Below, piece after piece: positions 6,739 to 12,837 of a stretch of 14,117 nt of DNA. A program made the position numbers and the translations under genes. The stretch covers positions 15,755 through 29,871 of the forward strand of contig MHKJ01000004.1 in NCBI GenBank assembly GCA_001818355.1, in the 5' to 3' direction. The stretch's first letter is position 1. The number at the start of each line of letters is the position of its first letter. This DNA comes from Candidatus Kerfeldbacteria bacterium RIFOXYC2_FULL_38_9. GTDB lineage: Bacteria > Patescibacteriota > Patescibacteriia > UBA9570 > XYC2-FULL-38-9. The notes below the pieces were generated by a model, which was not told the DNA's origin, did no database searches, and saw nothing but the letters and a program-made list of their open reading frames with translations.

Positions 6739-6789
6739 AATTATTTTGTTACTTATTTCTCTCTTTACCTTTGTGATAAAGAACAAATC

Positions 6790-6798
6790 AGAATAGCA
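6790..6798 (-). promoter_or_regulatory. extended -10 of the methyltransferase gene
   Basis: Minus strand TGCTATTCT: TGC extension and TATTCT hexamer. Predicted start near 6783, giving a leader of about 45 nt to the ATG at 6738. An AATGTCA copy (6799-6805) lies directly upstream of the extension. Confidence 0.4.
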
Positions 6799-6885
6799 AA
6801 TGTCATAAAAAAATACATTATATTTTACACACAGACTTAATTTTATAAATAAACTATAATAATTTATATAATATCAATAGATTAT

Positions 6886-6906
6886 AATGTCAGATATTGT
6901 GACATT
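6886..6906. promoter_or_regulatory. inverted repeat, candidate operator of regulator 2
   Basis: AATGTCA (6886-6892) and TGACATT (6900-6906) are perfect inverted 7-mers with a 7-nt spacer. They overlap the -35 of the regulator 2 promoter. A third AATGTCA at 6799-6805 abuts the methyltransferase -10, so both divergent genes carry the motif, consistent with autoregulation. Confidence 0.45.
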
Positions 6907-6925
6907 TATGATTTTATGCTACAAT
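6897..6925 (+). promoter_or_regulatory. leaderless promoter of TrmB-family regulator 2
   Basis: TTGTGA (6897-6902) and TACAAT (6920-6925) have a 17-nt spacer and a TGC extension. The ATG at 6932 follows after 6 nt, so the transcript should begin at the start codon. This also argues against the upstream ATG at 6887, which would lie before the promoter -35. Confidence 0.6.
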
Positions 6926-6931
6926 GTAGAC

Positions 6932-7693
6932 ATGGATTTAACTGCACAACTAAAAGAATTTGGCTTAAGTCAAAGAGAAGCCACAATATATACAACACTG
7001 CTTCAATTAGGTGATGGTAGTATTTTGGATATTGCGCGCAACAGCGGTCTAAAAAGACCGACTGTTTATACTTCTATTGAATCGCTGGAATCCATGGGTT
7101 TAATTCATCGCATTTTACATGGTAAACGTGTGCATTTTAAACCGGAACAACCGCAAACGCTGCAATTATTACTACAACAAAAACAAAAAAACCTCGCCAC
7201 GCTTATCCCACAACTTGAAGCCATCACAAATGTTCCACGTGGAACAAAGCCGGAAATTCGTTATTTTGAAGGTAAAGAAGCGGTTATTTCGCTGTATCAA
7301 CAAACATTTTTTCAAATTCAAGAAAAAGATGAAGTCTATTTATTTTCTTCTATCCGCGATTTACTTACGAATTTTTCTGAATTGATGACTGTTTTTGACA
7401 AGCAAGCAATTAAATGGAAGTGGAAGGTGCGTGAAATATTGCCCAATACCGCTGCTTCCTTGCAGTATTTGAATGAAAACAAACGCTCTGTGCAAAAAAA
7501 TCCTCGCCACAATACTCGGCTTCTGCCAAAAGGATTAGATTTATTTGACGTAGAAATACTGTTATTAAAAAATTCAATTGTATTGGTGTCAATTCAAAAA
7601 AATATATTCGCCGTGGTTATTAAAAGTCCTAATTTTATTGCCTCATTTAGATCTATTTTTCAAGCAACTTGGCTTATTTCAACTAAAATATAA
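6932..7693 (+). CDS. TrmB-family transcriptional regulator (regulator 2)
   Basis: A 253-residue paralogue of regulator 1. The winged helix-turn-helix is MDLTAQLKEFGLSQREATIYTTLLQLGD (1-28) followed by LKRPTVYTSIESLESMGLI (about 40-58). A helical linker leads to the C-terminal domain from about residue 107 (PEIRYFEGKEAVISLY). The start at 6932 is chosen because it aligns with regulator 1 and sits exactly where the promoter predicts a leaderless mRNA; an ATG at 6887 would add 15 residues upstream. A perfect parS-like palindrome lies inside the gene (7231-7246) and encodes the linker residues NVPRGT. The effector is unknown. The gene is convergent with the HAD gene. Confidence 0.8.
   Translation: MDLTAQLKEFGLSQREATIYTTLLQLGDGSILDIARNSGLKRPTVYTSIESLESMGLIHRILHGKRVHFKPEQPQTLQLLLQQKQKNLATLIPQLEAITNVPRGTKPEIRYFEGKEAVISLYQQTFFQIQEKDEVYLFSSIRDLLTNFSELMTVFDKQAIKWKWKVREILPNTAASLQYLNENKRSVQKNPRHNTRLLPKGLDLFDVEILLLKNSIVLVSIQKNIFAVVIKSPNFIASFRSIFQATWLISTKI
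7231..7246. other. parS: parS-like site 1 (within regulator 2)
   Basis: A perfect 16-bp palindrome TGTTCCACGTGGAACA. It fits the widely conserved ParB/Spo0J-binding consensus TGTTNCACGTGNAACA. It is located in coding sequence, where it specifies NVPRGT. Confidence 0.8.
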
Positions 7694-7721
7694 TAAATTG
7701 TTCCACGTGGAACAATTTATT
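7692..7721. other. parS: parS-like site 2 inside a 30-bp palindrome; possible bidirectional terminator
   Basis: The 16-bp parS-like core is at 7699-7714. The symmetry extends with no mismatch to 7692-7721 (15 + 15 nt), starting at the stop codon of regulator 2 and covering the stop of the HAD gene. In RNA it would form a long hairpin with short A/U-rich flanks, so it could terminate both convergent genes as well as bind ParB. The U tract is weak. Confidence 0.7.
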
Positions 7722-8514
7722 TATTCAACCAATTGCTCACAATATCTATAATCGGCGCTAAAGATGAAGTATCTTCCAAAATTAAATCAAATTGTTGTTC
7801 AAACTGTAAATGATCTTCTTTCTTTTGTCCGCCAAAAAATCCAATTTTAAATAAATCCTCGTAATCAAAGCCTTTAATCATATCAATGTCATGCAAATTA
7901 TTTCCTAATAAAATAACATTTCTGCGATTTTTTACTTGATTATATATAGCCGGATAATTCTTTAATAGAGTTTCGTCTTTATTTAAAGAGGTTATTATCG
8001 GTTCAATAATACCGGAAGCAAACCCCTTGTTATCCCATTGAAAACCGTTGGTAATAATGTAAATATTAGGTGTTAACTTACCAAGATAAGCTAAATACAT
8101 AGCAATGGCATCGCCTATGCCGCTTGCGGACATAATCACCAAGGGAATATTCTCTTTATTTAATAAATCTAAAAAATCTATACCATAATCACGCAGTTCA
8201 ATCACCTCGCTTTCAATAATCTTTTGTAAATCCCTTTTATTCAACCCCTGTTCTATCAATAAAGAAAAATGCGCGCGCCACCACTCTTCCATTTGTTTCT
8301 TTTTTGTTCCACGTGGAACATTTGGATCGTTTTGAACAGCGTGATACTTTTCATACATAGCATGAGCCTTTTGCGCATATTCTTCAGTTAAATAATTTCC
8401 GTCTCGTAAAGCAGAAATAAGAGACGGCCGGGGCTTTCCTTGTTTAGAATATGGTTTGGTTAAAGTACCATCAAAATCCGCTAAAATATGTATTTTTTCT
8501 TTAAAATTATTCAT
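7717..8514 (-). CDS. HAD-superfamily phosphatase, UMPH-1 (cytosolic 5'-nucleotidase III)-like
   Basis: A 265-residue protein with a full HAD motif set. DFDGTLT (13-19) supplies the nucleophile Asp13 and acid/base Asp15. The motif II serine is in IMSASGIGD (127-135), lysine is in LNKDE (177-181), and the acidic motif is GNNLHDIDM (204-212). The helical cap, including the EEWWRAHFSLLIEQG segment, and the SGIGD loop resemble pyrimidine 5'-nucleotidase/UMPH-1, which removes phosphate from nucleoside monophosphates such as UMP or CMP. The assignment to this subfamily is from memory; a generic HAD phosphatase is the fallback. A parS-like palindrome (8305-8320) lies in the cap region and encodes NVPRGT. 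An extended -10 promoter gives an almost leaderless mRNA. Confidence 0.8.
   Translation of the reverse strand: MNNFKEKIHILADFDGTLTKPYSKQGKPRPSLISALRDGNYLTEEYAQKAHAMYEKYHAVQNDPNVPRGTKKKQMEEWWRAHFSLLIEQGLNKRDLQKIIESEVIELRDYGIDFLDLLNKENIPLVIMSASGIGDAIAMYLAYLGKLTPNIYIITNGFQWDNKGFASGIIEPIITSLNKDETLLKNYPAIYNQVKNRRNVILLGNNLHDIDMIKGFDYEDLFKIGFFGGQKKEDHLQFEQQFDLILEDTSSLAPIIDIVSNWLNK
8305..8320. other. parS: parS-like site 3 (within the HAD gene)
   Basis: Perfect copy of TGTTCCACGTGGAACA, in coding sequence. It lies 606 bp from site 2 and 470 bp from site 4. Confidence 0.8.
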
Positions 8515-8523
8515 CTATCAATA

Positions 8524-8532
8524 ATTATAGCA
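8524..8532 (-). promoter_or_regulatory. extended -10 promoter of the HAD gene
   Basis: Minus strand TGCTATAAT, 9 nt before the ATG at 8514. It predicts a leader of about 3 nt, the same layout as the ATPase and regulator 2 promoters. Confidence 0.55.
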
Positions 8533-8540
8533 AAAATCAG

Positions 8541-8570
8541 AAAAAACAAAAATCGGCCTAAACCGATTTT
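8541..8570 (-). terminator. intrinsic terminator after the Cys-rich gene
   Basis: Perfect 8-bp stem AAAATCGG (8549-8556) with CCGATTTT (8563-8570) and a 6-nt loop. On the minus strand it is followed by the T-rich run TTGTTTTTT. It lies 32 nt past the stop of the Cys-rich gene, supporting that this short gene is transcribed. Confidence 0.75.
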
Positions 8571-8601
8571 GTACTAATTTAATAAAAATTAAAACTTTAA
8601 T

Positions 8602-8703
8602 CTATTTTGTTTGTTCTTGGTTACAATCACAATCGCAACCATCTTCACAAACACATTTGCCTTCTGGGCAATTACACTCGCAAGTGCATTTTTCATCTTC
8701 CAT
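8602..8703 (-). CDS. 33-residue cysteine-rich (metallothionein-like) protein
   Basis: A short reading frame from ATG (8703) to TAG (8602). It has nine cysteines at 6, 8, 10, 12, 17, 19, 23, 25 and 27, giving a CxCxCxC run (KCTCECNC) followed by CVC and CDCDC. The rest is acidic and polar (MEDE start, Gln-rich end), with no hydrophobic segment. The CxC spacing is typical of metal-thiolate clusters, so binding of Zn, Cu or similar soft metals is a fair inference. No named metallothionein family is matched. It has its own promoter (TTGACA, 17 nt, TATCAT) and its own terminator, which argues that it is a genuine gene despite its size. Confidence 0.7.
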   Translation of the reverse strand: MEDEKCTCECNCPEGKCVCEDGCDCDCNQEQTK

Positions 8704-8737
8704 AATAAGTAAAATTATTTATTAGTTACAATTATAA

Positions 8738-8766
8738 ATGATACTCCTGAATTTTACTTTTGTCAA
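8738..8766 (-). promoter_or_regulatory. promoter of the Cys-rich gene
   Basis: Minus strand consensus TTGACA (8766-8761), 17-nt spacer, TATCAT (8743-8738). Start near 8731 and a leader of about 27 nt without a Shine-Dalgarno. The -35 is 8 bp from parS-like site 4. Confidence 0.6.
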
Positions 8767-8774
8767 TAGCAATA

Positions 8775-8790
8775 TGTTCCACGTGGAACA
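8775..8790. other. parS: parS-like site 4 (intergenic)
   Basis: Perfect copy of TGTTCCACGTGGAACA between the Cys-rich gene promoter and the tRNA. Confidence 0.8.
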
Positions 8791-8822
8791 ATTTAATCTT
8801 AAGTATTTTCATAATTTTCGTA

Positions 8823-8899
8823 TGGTGGACCATATCGGACTTGAACCGATGACCTCTTCCATGCCATGGAAGCGCTCTAGCCAGCTGAGCTAATGGCCC
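8823..8899 (-). tRNA. tRNA-Ala (anticodon GGC)
   Basis: A full cloverleaf on the minus strand: acceptor GGGCCAT paired with ATGGTCC, D arm GCTC/GAGC, anticodon stem CTTCC/GGAAG with loop ATGGCAT, T arm ATCGG/CCGAT with loop TTCAAGT. Lengths sum to 74 nt plus an encoded CCA (8823-8825). The anticodon GGC reads GCC/GCU. The acceptor carries G3:U70, the identity pair for alanyl-tRNA synthetase, confirming the assignment independently. Confidence 0.97.
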
Positions 8900-8919
8900 T
8901 TGAATTATAAAAAACCAAA

Positions 8920-8935
8920 CGTTCTACATAGAACA
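8920..8935. repeat. degenerate parS-like palindrome
   Basis: CGTTCTACATAGAACA differs at 4 of 16 positions from the four perfect copies nearby, but keeps the GTTCTA/TAGAAC arms. It lies just downstream of the proposed tRNA promoter -10. Confidence 0.4.
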
Positions 8936-8963
8936 TTTTATCAAAAATACACAAAAATAACAA
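8935..8963 (-). promoter_or_regulatory. promoter of tRNA-Ala
   Basis: Minus strand TTGTTA (8963-8958), 17-nt spacer, TAAAAT (8940-8935) with a TGA extension. It predicts a start near 8928 and a 5' leader of about 28 nt. A TATAAT at 8909-8904 is closer but would start inside the tRNA. Confidence 0.4.
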
Positions 8964-9135
8964 GGTGTGTATAACCTTAAATTATAAACTATATTTTACA
9001 GTCGAGGTAATCAATTTATTTCTTAATATTTTGCTAATCTTAGCCATTTTTTAAAATTATTTATTTGTCATTTTCCACAATAATAAAAATCTACCCATAA
9101 ATAATTCTTCTTATCTCCAAAAATAATATTATATC

Positions 9136-10722
9136 TTATAAATCGTTACCGGAATAAGAAAGGTTGAAGCTTTTATTTATTAAAGGAAAATCAGGCACAA
9201 TGTTGTCTTTGCCGGCATAACCTAAAACATTCCAATTTAAGAATGAGGGGTCGCGTACATCAACGCGAGTAATGTTGGCGCTGTTATCGGTAATCACAGT
9301 ATAAACAATATCACCACGCCAGCCTTCGGCAATACCAATAGCAATGGCGTTTCTAGGCAAAGCGGTTAAATCTGTCTGCACAGAAAAATTAGCATCCAGC
9401 GCCGACAAGTTGTTTAGAGCTTGTTCTAAAAGAGCAAAAGAGGCGTGCACTTCTTTAACGCGAACAGAAAATCTGGCACGGACATCGCCTTTTATAGCCA
9501 AAGACAAGGGACAAGGAACGGTATCATAAGCGGCATAAGGATAATCTAAGCGCGCATCTTGAGCGATGCCTAATGCGCGAGCAGGCACGCCAACCACGCC
9601 GTAATCAATGGCAATCTGGCGATCCAGACGACCTGTAGTATCCAACCTGTTTAATAAAGAACTGCTTTCTTCAGCAATGGCAATGATTTCAGAAAAATCT
9701 TGATGAATGGTTGATAAGGCGGTATTTAGTTCGTCTCTGGTTGATAAAGAAATGTCTTTAGTCACTCCGCCGATGATATTAACCCCTCGTAAAAAACGGC
9801 TATCGGTCAAGCGTTCATTCCACTGCATAATCATTTCTCGCAAACGCGCGCCATTACTACCACCAAAACTATAACCGGTATCTAACATCATAAAGCCAAG
9901 ATCATTAAAATGATTGGCCAGACGTTCCAATTCAGAAAAAATCAAACGTAAATATTTTGCGCGTTTAGGCACTTGAATTTCCAAAAGACTCTCCATGGCC
10001 TGACACAAAGCCAAGGAATGAGTAAAGGAGGTGTCTCCGGAAACACGTTCGGATAACTTAACTTTTTCTGCCATTGGTAACACCTCAAAAAGTTTTTCCG
10101 TGCCTTTGTGAACAAACCCCAGCTTCGCTTCCAACAACACAATCTCTTCTCCGGCCATGCTAAAACGAAAATGTCCGGGCTCAATAATGCCGGCATGTAC
10201 CGGACCGACCGGTATTTCGTAAATTCCCTCTCCTTCCACTTTCTGAAATTCATAAGTATTGTCGATAGCATCTTCGGGTCTGGTATCCCAAGCAAAATCT
10301 TTACGCAAAGGAAATTTATCTGTTGGCCAATTTTCGTGTAACAACAACGGACGAATGTCTGGGTGGCCTAAGGGATTTAAACCGAAAAAAGTTTTGATTT
10401 TACGTTCATAAATTGCCGCTTCTTGAATATAAGGAGCTAAAGAGGGAAATTCTTCTTGACCGTTATCTTTAACAATCACAAAGGGTATTAAAAAAACATT
10501 CTCTTTGGGTATGCCAAAAACATATAAAACCTTAAAACCGATGCTTTCTTTTCTGGCATCTACAGCCGTAATGGTTTTTAAGGCTAAATGATCTTGAAAA
10601 TACAATTTTTGACAGTGTTCCACAATCTCCTCTGCCGGTACAGCATAAGAGATAACTTTTCCTTTGAGGTTGAGGTGAAATTTGGAAGTAAGATATTTTT
10701 TGGCGATGTTTTCTAAATTCAT
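9136..10722 (-). CDS. hyfG: HyfG/NuoCD-like large subunit lacking NiFe ligands
   Basis: A 528-residue protein. An N-terminal NuoC-like domain (about 20-145) is fused to a NuoD/hydrogenase-large-subunit domain (about 170-528), the arrangement of HycE and HyfG. PVGPVHAGIIEPGHFRF (171-187) and the FVHKGTEKLFE segment (203-213) are family signatures. The four metal-binding cysteines are gone. The usual RxCGxC reads RVSGDT (226-231), and the C-terminal DPCxxC reads DPSFLN (491-496). It should therefore not bind a NiFe centre. This fits energy-converting hydrogenase-related (Ehr) complexes, where the subunit serves electron transfer or coupling rather than H2 chemistry. It starts 1 nt after hyfF, so translation is coupled. 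No gene follows it on this strand before the tRNA. Confidence 0.88.
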   Translation of the reverse strand: MNLENIAKKYLTSKFHLNLKGKVISYAVPAEEIVEHCQKLYFQDHLALKTITAVDARKESIGFKVLYVFGIPKENVFLIPFVIVKDNGQEEFPSLAPYIQEAAIYERKIKTFFGLNPLGHPDIRPLLLHENWPTDKFPLRKDFAWDTRPEDAIDNTYEFQKVEGEGIYEIPVGPVHAGIIEPGHFRFSMAGEEIVLLEAKLGFVHKGTEKLFEVLPMAEKVKLSERVSGDTSFTHSLALCQAMESLLEIQVPKRAKYLRLIFSELERLANHFNDLGFMMLDTGYSFGGSNGARLREMIMQWNERLTDSRFLRGVNIIGGVTKDISLSTRDELNTALSTIHQDFSEIIAIAEESSSLLNRLDTTGRLDRQIAIDYGVVGVPARALGIAQDARLDYPYAAYDTVPCPLSLAIKGDVRARFSVRVKEVHASFALLEQALNNLSALDANFSVQTDLTALPRNAIAIGIAEGWRGDIVYTVITDNSANITRVDVRDPSFLNWNVLGYAGKDNIVPDFPLINKSFNLSYSGNDL

Positions 10723-10723
10723 A

Positions 10724-12169
10724 TTAGTAAGCTAAAGTAGCAGAACTTATTAAAAAAGATAATGACTCGGGAAGAAAAAAACTCAACCCAATCAACAAAA
10801 CAGCTAAAACCATAATCGGGGCGATTAAACCAGTTGGTTCCGCGGTTTTAGTTAAACCGTTTTCATTGGCACCAAACATCATGGCAATTACGTGGCGCAA
10901 AAAACCCACAAATACCAGCGCCAGCGCTAAAATAACCACAATAGTTACGGTTAAATGTGTATGAATGCCGCTGGCTAAAATGGAAAACTCTGTCACAAAC
11001 ATACCAAAAGGTGGTACGCCGGTAATCGCTAAAAAACCGATAACAAATATGACGCCGGTAATCGGCATTAAAGAAATTATGCCTTTGATATTTTTAATTT
11101 TGGTTGATCCGTATTTTAGAAAAATATTTCCCGCAGATAAAAACAACAGTGGTTTGGTCAAAGAATGATAAATCATGTGCAACAAACCGGCAAAAGCGCC
11201 GGCTCCGCCAAAACCAAAACCCAGAGCAATAATACCCATGTGTTCAATGCTGGAATAAGCCAAAAGCCTTTTATAATTTTTTTGGGTGTAGATAATTAAA
11301 GCGGCCACCACAATAGAAGCAACACCAAAAAATATTAAGATGCCCTGAGCAAAACCTTGGCCTACCGCCACGTCGGTAATTAACTTAAAACGCAAGACTA
11401 TTAAAAAAGCAACATTTAATAATACTCCGGAAAGCAAACTGCTAATTGGAGCCGGGGCTTTGCTGTGCGCATCAGGCAGCCAGGTGTGCATTGGCGCCAA
11501 GCCGACCTTGGTGCCATACCCGATACAAATAAACAAGAAAGCAATTTGAGCAACAAAAGGATTGAGGCTGGCGGCATTAGTAAGAATCAACTGCCAGCTG
11601 ACTAAGGTGTGTCCGCCAACGGCCATGGTGGACGCTAAAAAAAGCAAAGTGCCAAAAAAAGCCAGCAACAAACCAACCGAACTGATAATTAAATATTTCC
11701 AAGCGGCCTCGGTAGCAGATGGTTTGTTATAAAAACTGATAAGAAAAGCGGTGGAAAGCGTAGTAGCCTCAATCGCCACCCAGGCAATAATCGGACTGGT
11801 GGTGATTACCGCTAAAAACATCACCAAAAGAAAAAGGTGCAGTAAAACAAAGTATTGTCTGACTCTGTGAAAACCAATAATTTTTTTGGCAACTTCGGTT
11901 TTAAGATAAGTAATAGAATACCAAGAGACCAACAGCCCTACTGTAGCTAAAATCATTAAAAGAACCGAGCCTAAATAATCTACATAAAAATAATTTTGAT
12001 AAGCATAAACTCCATGTTTAACCACTGCCGACACCACTGTGCCAACTATAAAAAACTCTATCAAAGAAGCGAAGAGGGCTAATAAATGTAATACTTTGAC
12101 TTGCTTTTTCACCAACAAAGAAAACAAAGAGGCTAAAAGAGGGGTAATTAAAAGGAAAAATATTGTCAT
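10724..12169 (-). CDS. hyfF: HyfF-like antiporter-type membrane subunit
   Basis: A 481-residue polytopic protein of the NuoL/M/N-Mrp antiporter family, with about 14 predicted helices. Key pumping residues are present: Glu134 in WVAIEATT (TM5), Lys221 in GYGTKVGLAPMHTWLPDAHSKAP (217-239), Lys237, His335 and Lys339 in HMIYHSLTKP, and Glu394 in FVTEF. The protein would move protons or sodium ions across the membrane, driven by the peripheral arm. Length fits HyfF rather than the longer NuoL/HyfB. It lies 4 nt after hyfE and 1 nt before hyfG. The ATG is preceded by a purine-rich AAAGAAGAA, a possible ribosome-binding site. Confidence 0.92.
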   Translation of the reverse strand: MTIFFLLITPLLASLFSLLVKKQVKVLHLLALFASLIEFFIVGTVVSAVVKHGVYAYQNYFYVDYLGSVLLMILATVGLLVSWYSITYLKTEVAKKIIGFHRVRQYFVLLHLFLLVMFLAVITTSPIIAWVAIEATTLSTAFLISFYNKPSATEAAWKYLIISSVGLLLAFFGTLLFLASTMAVGGHTLVSWQLILTNAASLNPFVAQIAFLFICIGYGTKVGLAPMHTWLPDAHSKAPAPISSLLSGVLLNVAFLIVLRFKLITDVAVGQGFAQGILIFFGVASIVVAALIIYTQKNYKRLLAYSSIEHMGIIALGFGFGGAGAFAGLLHMIYHSLTKPLLFLSAGNIFLKYGSTKIKNIKGIISLMPITGVIFVIGFLAITGVPPFGMFVTEFSILASGIHTHLTVTIVVILALALVFVGFLRHVIAMMFGANENGLTKTAEPTGLIAPIMVLAVLLIGLSFFLPESLSFLISSATLAY

Positions 12170-12173
12170 ATGT

Positions 12174-12833
12174 TTATTCTTCTTTAAGATGTTTCATGGC
12201 GGTCACGTTAAGTGAGCCAAATTGTTTATAAACCATACCGGCAAACACGGTAGCAATCACCACCCAGATGGCGATATCAAACATAATACCCAATTGAGAA
12301 CTGGGGCTTTCTTCCAGGCCGGCTAAAAAAGCAAAAGAAACAATGGCGTTTTCTAAAGATAAGACACCAACCATTTGAGAAAGCGCGCCTTGGCGGTTAA
12401 TAATTAAAAACAAGGAGGTCAACATCATGGCAATGGCTAAAAGAATGGCGTTAGAGTTTTGTGGCGCTAATTGGGTTAAAGGAGCAAAAAAATGAGAATA
12501 CGTTAAGGCGGTTAAAATTGCCACCACCACTAAAGCTAGGGGTTTTTTAAGATAAGTATTGACGTTGAAGCGTAGTTGGTGTTTTAAAATAAGTCGTCGA
12601 AAAAAATAAGGCGCCATTACCACCTTCACAGCAAAAGCCGCTAAAGCCGCAAAAAATAACATCCAAGAAAAATTCTCAACCACAGCAATGAATAAAAAAA
12701 CGGTAACAATAAATGATTGCAGGGCATAAAGAAAAACTACGGAATAGTTTTTTTCAGAAAGGTGCATAAAAATCACCGAAGCAAAAATCAGCACTTCCAG
12801 AAAAAAGAAAATTTGAGATGAATCAGAAATCAT
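12174..12833 (-). CDS. hyfE: HyfE-like membrane subunit (NuoK-related)
   Basis: A 219-residue membrane protein with about seven helices, matching hydrogenase-4 component E. The NuoK-like C-terminal half contains Glu161 in GVLSLENAIVSFAF, corresponding to a proton-path glutamate of NuoK, and Lys70 in FAVKVVMAPYFF. It forms part of the membrane arm between the HyfC heel and the antiporter subunits. The order hyfC-hyfE-hyfF with 4-nt gaps matches known hyf-type clusters, although the separate hyfD seen in E. coli is absent here. Confidence 0.9.
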   Translation of the reverse strand: MISDSSQIFFFLEVLIFASVIFMHLSEKNYSVVFLYALQSFIVTVFLFIAVVENFSWMLFFAALAAFAVKVVMAPYFFRRLILKHQLRFNVNTYLKKPLALVVVAILTALTYSHFFAPLTQLAPQNSNAILLAIAMMLTSLFLIINRQGALSQMVGVLSLENAIVSFAFLAGLEESPSSQLGIMFDIAIWVVIATVFAGMVYKQFGSLNVTAMKHLKEE

Positions 12834-12837
12834 AATT

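Larger units (their letters stand above)
8900..9135. other. gene-free AT-rich region; candidate origin-like segment
   Basis: 236 bp with no credible reading frame. It contains two 9-mers matching the DnaA-box pattern TTWTNCACA: TTATACACA on the minus strand (8966-8974) and TTTTCCACA on the plus strand (9071-9079). It also contains a degenerate parS-like palindrome (8920-8935) and long A/T runs. Proximity to the parS cluster makes an origin conceivable, but two boxes are weak evidence and dnaA is not in the window. Confidence 0.3.

Noticed and set aside
6739..6786. TTG start adding 16 residues to the methyltransferase
   Set aside because: The -10 element is only 3 nt upstream and the added segment shows no family motif; it cannot be wholly excluded.
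6887..6931. Fifteen-residue longer start for regulator 2
   Set aside because: The added codons contain the promoter and the candidate operator, and the shorter form aligns with regulator 1.
7231..8790. CRISPR array or transposon ends from the repeated 16-mer
   Set aside because: Spacing is hundreds of base pairs, the copies are within and between intact genes, and no cas or transposase gene is present; the sequence fits parS.
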